Source: Phyllobacterium zundukense (GTDB lineage: Bacteria; Pseudomonadota; Alphaproteobacteria; Rhizobiales; Rhizobiaceae). From it: a stretch of 64,000 bases of DNA. Location: assembly GCF_002764115.1 (NCBI RefSeq), contig NZ_CP017942.1, positions 195,001-259,000 of the forward strand. The letters are read 5' to 3'. Under the pieces are notes generated by a model, which ran no database searches, was not told the DNA's origin, and worked only from the letters and a program-made list of their open reading frames with translations. Both the position numbers and the translations under genes were made by a program. The first letter of the stretch is position 1, and every line of letters starts with the position of its first letter. Shown piece by piece: positions 18,210 through 26,835 of this stretch.

Positions 18210-19034
18210 TTAACCGCCCTTGACGGCACCGGCAGTAAGACCGGCAATGATCTGGCGTTGTGCAAAGACCGTAAGAAGCAGCACCGGCAGCGTTACCACA
18301 AAGGCAGCAGCGGCTAGCGGTCCCCAACTCACCTGTTCGAACGACAGCATGTTATAGACGGCAACCGGCAGCGTTCGCGTTTCGCGGCTGGCGAGCACGA
18401 TACCGAAGACGAAATTGTTCCACGAGAAGATGACTGCCAGGATCAGCGACACGACGATGCCAGGTTTCGCGATCGGCAGTGCGACCATGCGGAACACCTG
18501 CCACGAGGTTGCGCCGTCGATCATTGCGGCTTCCTCGAGCTCCATCGGCGTGGTTTCGAAGTAGCCAATCATGATCCAGATGACGATTGGCACTGTCACG
18601 ACGAGGTGGATGATGATTTGCGGCCAGAGCGTACCCAAGAGCCCCAAGGTCTGGAACAGCAGGAAGAGCGGGATCAGATAGGACAGGCCGGGCGTCATGC
18701 GGGCGATCATGACAACAATGGCCGCCTTGTCCGCGCGCAGGCGGGCTATACCGTAGCCTGCCGGAACACCAACCAGCAGCGCCAGCAGCGTCGCGGTGCC
18801 TGTCACCAGAAGGCTGTTCCAGAAATAGTGCAGGAAATCATTGGTGGCGAAGATGTCCGTATAGTTTGACCAGGCGAAATGCTCCGGAATGAAGATCGGC
18901 GGATAGGCCCCGTTGTCGATTTCGTATTTCAGCGAAAGCGACAGCATCCACAAAAAGAAGAAGATTGCCGGTGAAACAATCACGAAGACGATAAAGGCTG
19001 TACCTACGGATTTAAGCAAATTGCGGCGCGCCAT
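18210..19034 (-). CDS. CUT1 carbohydrate ABC transporter permease (MalG/UgpE type)
   Basis: A 274-residue membrane subunit with six predicted helices and the EAA loop [26 protein letters not shown], as in MalG/UgpE. ATG at 19034 is preferred, with GAGGAG 7 bases upstream; an in-frame ATG at 19058 lies inside the preceding gene's tail. It pairs with the neighbouring permease 11 bases upstream and with the downstream ATPase. Confidence 0.9.
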   Translation of the reverse strand: MARRNLLKSVGTAFIVFVIVSPAIFFFLWMLSLSLKYEIDNGAYPPIFIPEHFAWSNYTDIFATNDFLHYFWNSLLVTGTATLLALLVGVPAGYGIARLRADKAAIVVMIARMTPGLSYLIPLFLLFQTLGLLGTLWPQIIIHLVVTVPIVIWIMIGYFETTPMELEEAAMIDGATSWQVFRMVALPIAKPGIVVSLILAVIFSWNNFVFGIVLASRETRTLPVAVYNMLSFEQVSWGPLAAAAFVVTLPVLLLTVFAQRQIIAGLTAGAVKGG

Positions 19035-19045
19035 GGCTTGTCTCC

Positions 19046-19972
19046 TCAGCTGTTCCACTTTGTCCGCTGGCGCAGGTAGAGCAGCGCGAGCGACATGGTG
19101 ATGATGACGATAAAGAAGACAACGGCGAGCGCCGAACCATAGCCGATGTCGTAATAGGAGAAGGCGACATTATAGAGATAGATGTTGATCGTCTCCGAGG
19201 CGGTGCCTGGCCCGCCCTGGGTCATGGCAAAGATGATGTCGAAGCTTTTCAGCGCATCGATGGAGCGAATGATCACGGCAACCATCATGAAGGGCAGGAT
19301 CATCGGCAAGGTGATATAACGGAACTTCTGCCAGCCATTGGCGCCGTCGATCTCGGCACTCTCGAAGGGATCGCGCGGCATCGCCGCCAGTCCACCCAGC
19401 ACGATCAGCATGACGAGCGGCGTCCACTGCCAAGTCTCGACCAGCACGAGCGATGGGATCACGGTGTTCTGATTGAATATCCATTCCTGCGGACCGATGC
19501 CGATCAGCGACAGCAGGTAGTTGAGGACACCCAGTTGCGGATGGAACATCATGGTCCAGACGAGGGCGATCGCCACGGGCGTCGCCATCATCGGCATGAC
19601 GAATATGCCGCGCAACAAGCCGCGCATCGGCAGTTTGCTGTCGAAGACCAGTGCGGCAATCGTACCGAAGAACAGCGGTGCCACGACGGACAGGACCGTG
19701 TAGAGCACAGTATTGCTCATCGATTGCCAGAAGCGAACGTCACTGGCAAGCCGGGCAAAATTGGCGAAGCCGACGAAGCTTTTTTCACCGCCCAGATGCC
19801 ACTCATTGACGCTCATCCAAAGGGTGAACGCCCAGGGGAAGATGATGACCGCCCCGACAATGACCAATGCCGGGATGACAAACGGCCAATAGCTTGGCTT
19901 CAGCCGGCTTTTGCCAGCCTTCGTTTTGGCATTTTGCTTTTCACTGGTCATGGTCGGGGCGGCGATTGTCAT
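19046..19972 (-). CDS. CUT1 carbohydrate ABC transporter permease (MalF/UgpA type)
   Basis: A 308-residue membrane subunit with an N-terminal basic stretch (KTKAGKSRLKPSYWPF) before the first helix and the EAA loop ESAEIDGANGWQKFRYITLPMILP, typical of MalF/UgpA partners. Its ATG shares one base with the TGA of the binding-protein gene (TGATG), indicating translational coupling. It forms the transmembrane pore together with the next permease. Confidence 0.9.
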   Translation of the reverse strand: MTIAAPTMTSEKQNAKTKAGKSRLKPSYWPFVIPALVIVGAVIIFPWAFTLWMSVNEWHLGGEKSFVGFANFARLASDVRFWQSMSNTVLYTVLSVVAPLFFGTIAALVFDSKLPMRGLLRGIFVMPMMATPVAIALVWTMMFHPQLGVLNYLLSLIGIGPQEWIFNQNTVIPSLVLVETWQWTPLVMLIVLGGLAAMPRDPFESAEIDGANGWQKFRYITLPMILPFMMVAVIIRSIDALKSFDIIFAMTQGGPGTASETINIYLYNVAFSYYDIGYGSALAVVFFIVIITMSLALLYLRQRTKWNS

Positions 19973-21300
19973 CAGCTTTCACTACGGGCCAGGACTGGAC
20001 GGAATTCTTCCGTCGCACGTTTCATTTCCGTTGCAGGATCGGCTCCACCAAGGAGATTGGTCAATCCAACACCCATTACGTCTCGGAACTCCGTGACAGG
20101 AACGATGACCGGCAGGCACAGCTTGCTGATCGGCGCCGATTCCGACAAAACTTTCGCCCACTCGGACGGCATGGTCACGCCCTTGAGCACTTCCGGATCG
20201 TTGAGAACCGAGTTGCGGAACGGAACGCCCGAGCCCGATTGTAGCAGGCGTGCGCCCATTTCTTTCGAAATCGCCCACTGGCAGTAGAGATAAGCGGCTT
20301 CCTTCTTCGACGAGCCTTCTGTTACGCCAATGCCGTCACCAAATGTCGGTGCAGCCTGGGCAACCGGACCCTTGGGCATGACGCCGTAGCCGACCTTGCC
20401 AACGACACGGGACTTCTGTGGGTTTTCGAGCGGTGGCGCGAAGCCGATACCATCGAGCCACATAGCGACCTTGCCCTGCAGGAAGCTGGACTGGCATTCC
20501 GCCCAGTTGAAGCCCGTAACACCGGGAGGCGCCGATTTGGTCATCAGACGCTGGTAAAGCGTTGCAGCCTCGATGGCTTCAGGCGTATCCGTCTGCAGCT
20601 TGCCATCCTCGACCGTGCTCTTGCCGTAACCAAGCATCAGGCTGGCCCAGACCGGCGTGTTGGCATTCTTCATACCACGAGCGACAAAACCATAAACGCC
20701 ATTGTCCTTGTCGGTCAGCTTTTCGGCGGCAGCGACAAGTTCATCGAACGTCTTCGGAAATTCGACACCCTTGGCGGCAAAGAGCTCCTTGTTCCAGTAG
20801 ACAATCCAGTAGTCCACCGAGAATGGCAGTCCGCCGAAACGGCCGTTCTTGTCCTTGGCAAAAGCCAGACCAGCTTCGGCGAAGTCGCTCTCGACCAGGG
20901 AAGGTTCAGTCAGGCTTGGGTCCTTGAGGAAAGGCGTCAGGTCGGCAAGCCAGCCGCCCTTTTCGAACTGCCGCTTCTGGACGTGATAGCTGATATGGAT
21001 AACGTCGAAGCTTGGCTTGCCGGATGTCAACTCGATGACGGCCTTCTGGCGCTGCTGCTGCTCGGGCGTCTGTTCGGAATTGACCTTGATGCCAGTGAGT
21101 TCCTCGAACTCCTTCTGGTATTTCTGCAGGATATCGCCGCGCGGGCTCTTGATCAGGTTGACCTCGATCGTGGTGCCTGCATATTTCTTCCAGTCGACAT
21201 TGGCGAATGCCGGCCTCAATCCGGTGATGCTGGCAGCACCAAGGGCCGCTGACCCGGCCAGGAACTGGCGTCGCGTCGGTTTAACGAAGTTCATGCTCAT
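19972..21300 (-). CDS. Tat-exported carbohydrate-binding protein of an ABC transporter
   Basis: A 442-residue type 1 extracellular solute-binding protein (MalE/UgpB class). It carries a twin-arginine signal, TRRQFLAGSAALGAASI, meaning it is exported folded, which is unusual but not rare for this class in rhizobia. Downstream blocks include GKPSFDVIHISYHVQKRQFEKGGWLADLTPF and YWIVYWNKELFAAKG. ATG at 21300 is chosen because GAGGAGG stands 5 bases upstream. It lies 59 bases after the GntR gene in the same direction. The ligand is unknown. Confidence 0.9.
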   Translation of the reverse strand: MSMNFVKPTRRQFLAGSAALGAASITGLRPAFANVDWKKYAGTTIEVNLIKSPRGDILQKYQKEFEELTGIKVNSEQTPEQQQRQKAVIELTSGKPSFDVIHISYHVQKRQFEKGGWLADLTPFLKDPSLTEPSLVESDFAEAGLAFAKDKNGRFGGLPFSVDYWIVYWNKELFAAKGVEFPKTFDELVAAAEKLTDKDNGVYGFVARGMKNANTPVWASLMLGYGKSTVEDGKLQTDTPEAIEAATLYQRLMTKSAPPGVTGFNWAECQSSFLQGKVAMWLDGIGFAPPLENPQKSRVVGKVGYGVMPKGPVAQAAPTFGDGIGVTEGSSKKEAAYLYCQWAISKEMGARLLQSGSGVPFRNSVLNDPEVLKGVTMPSEWAKVLSESAPISKLCLPVIVPVTEFRDVMGVGLTNLLGGADPATEMKRATEEFRPVLARSES

Positions 21301-21359
21301 TGTTTCCTCCTCGTGTGACTCATGCGAAGCTGCAACTCCCATTACCGGCTTCGAACGAT

Positions 21360-22019
21360 TTAAAGTTTCAGTGCCAAATTCCTCGCATTGTTGATATGCA
21401 CTGCGATCGCATCCATCGCCGTCTGCGGGTCTCGGGTTTCGATGGCGGTCAGCACCGCAAGATGCTCCCGCATGACCGGGACAACACGACCGGTAATGCG
21501 AAACCGCTCCTGGTTGATCAGGCGCATCTTGATCGCATTGATGCGGTATGCCTTTGCAATGATCCCGTTCCCGAGGGAATCGATGATCGTTTCATGCAGG
21601 TTCCAGTCGATCGTCTGCGCCTGGAGTTCAAGCTCGGGTGTCTCCCTGCCCTGCATGGCTTCCTCTAGCGTGTCTTCATGCTCCTTGCGCAGCTTTGCCA
21701 GCAGTTCGTCGGATGCGGAAAGGCAGAACAGTGCGATCGCCTCCTTTTCCATGAACAAACGAAACTGGAACGCTTCGCGGATCAGGTTGAGATCGATATG
21801 CGCAATCTGGATGCCACGTTGCGGAATGGTCTTGACCAGCCCCTCTGCCTCCAGACGGGGCACCAGTTCGCGAATGGCTCCAAGCGGCATTCCAGTCATC
21901 GCAACAAGCTGACGCTGTGACACGAACTGACCCGGATTGATATCACGGGCCAGAAGATGCTCCGTGAAGCTCGCATAAGCCTTCTCTCGCAATCTTACCG
22001 GCTCGTTACCATCATCCAT
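21360..22019 (-). CDS. GntR-family regulator (FCD-like effector domain)
   Basis: A 219-residue regulator. It has an N-terminal winged helix (LARDINPGQFVSQRQLVAMTGMPLGAIRELVPRLEAEGLVKTIPQRG) and a helical effector domain with the FCD-type histidines in NLHETIIDSLGN and HLAVLTAIETRDPQTAMDAIAVHI. It sits inside the operon between the DHDPS-like and binding-protein genes, so it very likely controls this operon in response to the substrate. Its candidate site is the direct repeat at 22986-23004. Confidence 0.88.
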   Translation of the reverse strand: MDDGNEPVRLREKAYASFTEHLLARDINPGQFVSQRQLVAMTGMPLGAIRELVPRLEAEGLVKTIPQRGIQIAHIDLNLIREAFQFRLFMEKEAIALFCLSASDELLAKLRKEHEDTLEEAMQGRETPELELQAQTIDWNLHETIIDSLGNGIIAKAYRINAIKMRLINQERFRITGRVVPVMREHLAVLTAIETRDPQTAMDAIAVHINNARNLALKL

Positions 22020-22058
22020 GCCCGACCTCCCTGACGAGTCGCTTCGTCACTCCCTTTA

Positions 22059-22946
22059 TTACGCAGCGGCCGCGACAAACAAGCGGTCGAAGATACCGGT
22101 AAGACGCTTGAAATCAGAATCCGACAGGGCTTGCAGTGGCGCCCGTGCCCGGCGCCAGCCATCGTCGCCGCTATGGTGCGCGACCATCGCCTTAACCGCC
22201 GGTGTAACCGGAAATTTCAGAAGTTCGTTGACCGCTTCAATCATCGTCGGATCTTCGCGACCCTCATTGATCATGGGCAGCAGACGATCCGCATAAAGAT
22301 TCGCCATGCCCGAGATCGCGCCCTGTCCGCCAAGTCGCACGCCGGCAGCAAGATCGCGTTCGTCGCCAATGAGGATCGCCAGATCCTTGTGCCTGGCCAG
22401 CAGCGTCTCGGTATAGCTCCAGTTGCCCGACGAATCCTTGACGCCCGCAACGACATTGGGGAAGGCTTCGCGCAACCGGCTAACCAGAGCGACCGAGATT
22501 TCAACGGCTGTTACTGACGGAATATTGTAGAGAATGACACTTCTCGCCGACGTGCCGATTTCGGCAAAGACCGACGAGAACCAGACGAACAATCCATCGT
22601 CGCTGACATTCTTGAAGTAGGAAGGCGGAGCGAGCAGCACGCCGCGGCATCCGGCATGAAGTGCGACGCGGGCTTGTGCCGCTGCGTCCAAATAGGAATT
22701 GGCCATGACACCGATGACGATCTGTGCCGGCTCGATCCCGGCGCTGAGGAATGCGTTGAACACGATCTCACGCTCGTCATTGCCGATCGAAGAGCCCTCG
22801 CCCGTGGTTCCGAACAACGTCACGCTTGTACAACCGCTCTGCAGGCAATGCTGGGCATGATTGACGGCTTTCGGCACGTCGATACGCATCTTGGTATCGA
22901 AGGGCGTGGTTAGCGCGGCGGAAAGTCCAAATCGATCCCCAGACAA
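22059..22946 (-). CDS. DapA/NanA-family class I aldolase or dehydratase
   Basis: A 295-residue protein of the dihydrodipicolinate synthase / N-acetylneuraminate lyase superfamily. The pyruvate-type Schiff-base lysine is in VAGVKDSSGN, the catalytic tyrosine in ILYNIPS, and the glycine/threonine loop in LFGTTGEGSS. In a sugar-transport operon it is more likely a 2-keto-3-deoxy-sugar-acid aldolase or dehydratase than the lysine-biosynthesis enzyme. The neighbouring PfkB kinase supports a route that phosphorylates and splits a sugar acid. The exact reaction is not determinable here. Confidence 0.85.
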   Translation of the reverse strand: MSGDRFGLSAALTTPFDTKMRIDVPKAVNHAQHCLQSGCTSVTLFGTTGEGSSIGNDEREIVFNAFLSAGIEPAQIVIGVMANSYLDAAAQARVALHAGCRGVLLAPPSYFKNVSDDGLFVWFSSVFAEIGTSARSVILYNIPSVTAVEISVALVSRLREAFPNVVAGVKDSSGNWSYTETLLARHKDLAILIGDERDLAAGVRLGGQGAISGMANLYADRLLPMINEGREDPTMIEAVNELLKFPVTPAVKAMVAHHSGDDGWRRARAPLQALSDSDFKRLTGIFDRLFVAAAA

Positions 22947-22985
22947 TTGCTTCTCCCAATCTTGTGTACGACTAAGAACGTACTA

Positions 22986-23004
22986 ACATGTCAGTCACAT
23001 GTCA
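22986..23004. promoter_or_regulatory. Candidate GntR operator: direct repeat ACATGTCA
   Basis: The octamer ACATGTCA occurs at 22986-22993 and again at 22997-23004, 11 bases apart, which is one helical turn. ACATGT is itself palindromic. The pair lies 40-58 bases upstream of the DHDPS-like start and downstream of the PfkB gene, where an internal promoter of the operon would be. It is a plausible binding site for the operon's own GntR regulator. Confidence 0.45.
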
Positions 23005-23054
23005 ATATGTCCGCGCTGACTTTTTACGGCCCGACGGGTCGTCAAACCGTGTTG

Positions 23055-23975
23055 TCAGGAAAGGAAATCGTCGACTTCGGATTTTGTCGGTGCGCCGCGA
23101 CGGCCGCCGAAGCGGGAGCATTTGATTGCTGCGGCAGCGCTGGCAAAGCGCATGATCTGGTACATTGGATAGCCGCGAACGAGACCCCAGGCGAAGGCGC
23201 CATGGAAAACATCGCCCGCCGCAAGCGTGTCCACCACATTCACTTGAAAGGCAGGCATGTGGCGCACCTCGCCTTCAAGCTCATCGTACCAGAAGCATCC
23301 TCTACCGCCGCCGGTAACGGCAATGAATGTGCCATCGCGACCATAGAGCGCTGCAAGAGCCACGGTCGCCCTTTCCGGATCGCTTTCGCCGGTCACCAGT
23401 TCCGCTGCCGGTTCGGAGGCGACGATATGCGAGGCAAGCGGCAGCAGCATTTCCAGCGTTTCGAGCGGCGCCGTATCGGCATCGAGGACGCCGTGAACAT
23501 CGGCTTCTCGCGCAGCTTTCAGTGCCTCGGCAGCGGCAAGCGGCCAGCGCACGTCGGTCATCACGACGTCGAAGGCGCCGTCCGCGATCGACGGCGTCAC
23601 CTCGGGCACCGATAACAGTGCTGCATCATAGAACGGAACGATCATCCGCTCTCCAGTCGCATCGACAAAGATCGAGGAAAACGCCGAGCGAGCGCCATCG
23701 ATACGTCGGACGTGCGAGCAATCCACCCCCTCGGCTGTCAATTCGGCAATCACCCGCCGCCCGATATCGTCGTGCCCGGTCGAGGCCCAGAGTGAAACAT
23801 TGCCACCAAGGCGGGCAATGCTCGCCGCGGCACTAGACGCCATCCCGGCGGCAATCTCGACGGCCTCGACGGGGATGAATTTCCCTGGTCCGGACGGCAG
23901 TCGATCCAGCCGGAAAATTGTATCCATGGTCAGCGCTCCGACACAGAGAATTCGTGACTTTGTCGGATTGGCCAT
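23055..23975 (-). CDS. PfkB-family carbohydrate kinase
   Basis: A 306-residue ribokinase-family kinase. The N-terminal block ILCVGALTMDTIFRLDRLPSGPGKF and the C-terminal signature with the catalytic aspartate, VDTLAAGDVFHGAFAWG, are both clear. It would phosphorylate a sugar or keto-deoxy acid with ATP in the cytoplasm. The ATG at 23975 (MANPTKSRI) best fits the family's start; ATG at 23999 (MPQKK) is possible. It precedes the DHDPS-like gene by 108 bases on the same strand, so it is the first gene or a companion of the transport operon, and it diverges from the MBL hydrolase gene. Confidence 0.88.
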   Translation of the reverse strand: MANPTKSRILCVGALTMDTIFRLDRLPSGPGKFIPVEAVEIAAGMASSAAASIARLGGNVSLWASTGHDDIGRRVIAELTAEGVDCSHVRRIDGARSAFSSIFVDATGERMIVPFYDAALLSVPEVTPSIADGAFDVVMTDVRWPLAAAEALKAAREADVHGVLDADTAPLETLEMLLPLASHIVASEPAAELVTGESDPERATVALAALYGRDGTFIAVTGGGRGCFWYDELEGEVRHMPAFQVNVVDTLAAGDVFHGAFAWGLVRGYPMYQIMRFASAAAAIKCSRFGGRRGAPTKSEVDDFLS

Positions 23976-24145
23976 GGTTGAAGCTTTCTTTTGCGGCATT
24001 GGTGCGGAATGGAAGAAGTCGCCCCAGTTAGCGTCTTGCTTTACTCCTTGGCAATAACTGTCCCTGAGATTTCCGGCCCGCCAATTGACATTCCCAACCA
24101 AAACCGGAGAGAGTTGCAAACACCTTCAAGTCGGGGGACCTGCAG

Positions 24146-25036
24146 ATGATAGAAGCCGCCATAAAGCCGGACGTTCATGCATTTTTCGACAAGCGGACCA
24201 GTTCCGTCCAATATGTCGTTACAGATCCTGGAACCAGACACTGTGCCATTGTTGATGCGGTTCTGGATTTTGACGAAAAATCAGGGGCGACCGCAACGTT
24301 CAACGCGGATCAGATTCTGCATTATGTGGAAGCAAACGGCTTGAAGGTCGAATGGATCCTCGAAACGCATCCGCATGCGGATCACTTTTCCGCCGCGCAC
24401 TACCTGCAATTGAAAACCGGGGCTGCGACTGCAATCGGAAGCCATATTGTCGAGGTGCAGGCGCTGTGGAAGAAACTCTACAACTGGCCTGACTTTCCGG
24501 CCGACGGATCGCAGTGGAGCAGACTGTTTAGTGCCGGCGACCGCTTCAAGATTGGCGATATGGACGGTTTCGTGATGTTCTCACCCGGCCATACTCTCGC
24601 ATCGATCACCTACGTCATCGGCGATGCTGCTTTCGTCCACGATACAATGTTCATGCCTGATAGCGGGACGGCACGCACCGATTTTCCTGGCGGAAGCGCA
24701 GAGCAGCTGTGGCAATCGATCGAGGCGATCCTTGCCCTGCCCGAGGAGACCAGGGTCTTCGTCGGTCATGACTATCAACCCGGTGGCCGCGAGCCATTAT
24801 GGGAAAGCACGGTGGCCGAACAGAAATCCGGCAACACACACGTGTCGAAGTGCAAGACCGAAGCGGAATTCGTTGCGATGCGAACAGCGCGCGACAAGAC
24901 ATTGCCAATGCCGAGGCTCATTCTGGCTGCTCTGCAAGTCAATATCAGTGGCGGGCGGCTTCCGCAGGCCGAAGCCAATGGCAAGCGCTATCTGAAAATA
25001 CCGCTCGACGCGCTTGGTGAGGCAAAATGGGAGTGA
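24146..25036 (+). CDS. MBL-fold hydrolase, persulfide dioxygenase (ETHE1/Blh) type
   Basis: A 296-residue metallo-beta-lactamase-fold protein. Metal ligands are visible in ETHPHADHFSAA, SPGHT, VHDTMFMPDSGTARTDFPGG and VGHDYQPGG. The GTARTDF segment and the single-iron ligand set are typical of persulfide dioxygenases, which oxidise glutathione persulfide to sulfite, and of the related Blh proteins. GGGGGAC stands 6 bases before the ATG. It stands alone, with no adjacent rhodanese or sulfide-sensing regulator in view. A hydroxyacylglutathione hydrolase role is the main alternative. Confidence 0.82.
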   Translation: MIEAAIKPDVHAFFDKRTSSVQYVVTDPGTRHCAIVDAVLDFDEKSGATATFNADQILHYVEANGLKVEWILETHPHADHFSAAHYLQLKTGAATAIGSHIVEVQALWKKLYNWPDFPADGSQWSRLFSAGDRFKIGDMDGFVMFSPGHTLASITYVIGDAAFVHDTMFMPDSGTARTDFPGGSAEQLWQSIEAILALPEETRVFVGHDYQPGGREPLWESTVAEQKSGNTHVSKCKTEAEFVAMRTARDKTLPMPRLILAALQVNISGGRLPQAEANGKRYLKIPLDALGEAKWE

Positions 25037-25050
25037 ACCCTCAAACGGCA

Positions 25051-25080
25051 AGGGCCGCTACCCTACCGATAGCAGGCCCT
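25051..25080. terminator. Bidirectional hairpin between MBL gene and glxR
   Basis: An inverted repeat AGGGCC-GCTA / TAGC-A-GGCCCT with a single bulged base lies between two convergent genes, 15 bases after the MBL stop and 26 bases before the glxR stop. It has no strong T tract on either side. Its position suggests a shared transcription end. Confidence 0.5.
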
Positions 25081-25105
25081 CGCTCCTTCATTTACCCCCA
25101 CCTGC

Positions 25106-25990
25106 TTAGGCGACTTCATGATTGGCGATGCGCTCAAGCGCACGAACCAGGCCCGAGTGATCGAGACCGCCGTCACCATTGGCTGCGCAGCTGTTGAACA
25201 ACTCCTGCGTCGATGCCGTATTCGGCAGCGAGACTCCGAGCGTCTTTGCACTTTGCAGCGCCAGGTTGAGATCCTTCTGATGCAGCGATATCCGGAAGCC
25301 CGGCTCGAAGGTTCGCTTGATCATGCGGTCGCCATGAAGTTCAAGAATGCGCGACGAGGCAAACCCGCCCATCAGAGCCTCTCGCACCCGGGCCGGATTG
25401 GCGCCTGCTTTCGACGCCAGCACCAACGCCTCTGATATGGCTTCGATCGTCAGCGCCACGATGATCTGGTTCGCAACCTTCGTTACCTGTCCATCGCCGC
25501 AATCGCCGACAAGCGTAATGTTCTTGCCCAGCAGCTTGAAGAGAGGCAAGGCGCGGTCAAAGGCACTTTGCTCACCGCCAGCCATAATGCTGAGTGTTGC
25601 ATTCTTGGCGCCCACCTCGCCGCCGGAGACTGGCGCATCGATATATTCGCTGCCGGTTTCGCGGACTTTCCTGGCAAATTCCTTGGTCTCGATCGGCGAG
25701 ATCGAGCTCATATCGATGACCAGCTTGCCGGGCTTCAGTCCGAATACCACACCGTTTTCGCCAAAGAGAACGTCTTTCACTTCCGGCGTGTCCGGTAGCA
25801 TCAGGATAATGATGTCGGTCTTCTCGGCCAATGCTTTCGGGCTTTCGACAATCTTCAGACCGTTATCGATCAGTTCCTGCCTCGGTTCGATGAAGAATTT
25901 CGAGGTGTAGAGGTCGTGCCCGGCATCCTGCAAATGGCGCGCCATGGGCGTGCCCATGATGCCCAGTCCAATGAACCCTATATCCGCCAT
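25106..25990 (-). CDS. glxR: 2-hydroxy-3-oxopropionate (tartronate semialdehyde) reductase
   Basis: A 294-residue beta-hydroxyacid dehydrogenase. The N-terminal NAD-binding block IGFIGLGIMGTPMARHL, the substrate loop DAPVSGGEVGA, and the catalytic lysine region GDCGDGQVTKVANQI are characteristic. It reduces tartronate semialdehyde to D-glycerate and is the last gene of gcl-hyi-glxR, starting 2 bases after hyi. This is the final step of the glyoxylate-to-glycerate pathway fed by purine degradation next door. Confidence 0.93.
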   Translation of the reverse strand: MADIGFIGLGIMGTPMARHLQDAGHDLYTSKFFIEPRQELIDNGLKIVESPKALAEKTDIIILMLPDTPEVKDVLFGENGVVFGLKPGKLVIDMSSISPIETKEFARKVRETGSEYIDAPVSGGEVGAKNATLSIMAGGEQSAFDRALPLFKLLGKNITLVGDCGDGQVTKVANQIIVALTIEAISEALVLASKAGANPARVREALMGGFASSRILELHGDRMIKRTFEPGFRISLHQKDLNLALQSAKTLGVSLPNTASTQELFNSCAANGDGGLDHSGLVRALERIANHEVA

Positions 25991-25992
25991 GT

Positions 25993-26808
25993 TCAGCTCC
26001 TGATCCTGATGATGTCCGCGTGCTTTTGCGTCGTTGAAGCTTCGTTCAACCAGCCAAGTCCGCGTTGCGTTTCTGTTTTTGGTTTATATTCGCAGCCGAT
26101 CCAGCCTTCGTAGCCAGCACGATCCAGTGCCGCGAATACGAATGGATAATTGATTTCACCCGTGCCGGGCTCGTGTCTTCCCGGATTGTCGGCGAGCTGG
26201 ATATGCGCGATGCGTTGTTTGTGCCGCTCAAAGGTTGCAACGAGTTCGCCTCGCGTCCGCTGCTGGTGGTAAAGGTCATATTGGATGAACAGATTGTCGC
26301 TGCCGACCTCTTCGATGATCGAAGCCGCCTGCTCGACGGTGTTCAGATAGAAGCCCGGAATATCGTAATTATTGATTGGCTCGATCAGCAGCCGGATATC
26401 GTATTTGGCAAGTTCTTGCGCGGCGAGCCGCAGATTAGGGACGAAGGTTGTGCGCAGGGTATTGTCCGCCAAACCACTCGGGGCGATGCCCGATAGACAA
26501 TTGATCTGTTTGCAACCGAGTGCCGTGGCATAATCAATAGCCGTTGCGACGCCGCGCCGGAATTCATCGATCCGGTCCGGCAGCACTGCTATACCGCGCT
26601 CGCCCGCCGCCCAGTTGCCTGCTGGAAGGTTGTGAAGGACCTGAACAAGCTTGTTCTCGGCCAATTCCTGCTTCAGTTCCTCGACCTTATAGTCATAAGG
26701 GAAAAGGTATTCGACCGCTTCAAATCCTGCCTCGCTCGCAAGGGCAAAGCGTTCCAGAAACGGAACTTCGTTGAAGAGCATTGTCAAATTGGCGGCAAAT
26801 TTGGGCAT
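25993..26808 (-). CDS. hyi: Hydroxypyruvate isomerase
   Basis: A 271-residue xylose-isomerase-like TIM-barrel protein with family landmarks MPKFAANLTMLFNEVPFLERF, LIEPINNYDIPGFYL, FIQYDLYHQQR and HIQLADNPGRHEPGTGEINY. It interconverts hydroxypyruvate and tartronate semialdehyde. It lies between gcl (27 bases upstream) and glxR (2 bases downstream) in the classical order seen in E. coli and rhizobia. Confidence 0.92.
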   Translation of the reverse strand: MPKFAANLTMLFNEVPFLERFALASEAGFEAVEYLFPYDYKVEELKQELAENKLVQVLHNLPAGNWAAGERGIAVLPDRIDEFRRGVATAIDYATALGCKQINCLSGIAPSGLADNTLRTTFVPNLRLAAQELAKYDIRLLIEPINNYDIPGFYLNTVEQAASIIEEVGSDNLFIQYDLYHQQRTRGELVATFERHKQRIAHIQLADNPGRHEPGTGEINYPFVFAALDRAGYEGWIGCEYKPKTETQRGLGWLNEASTTQKHADIIRIRS

Positions 26809-26835
26809 ACATACCTCCCGGAATGGATTGCGTTC

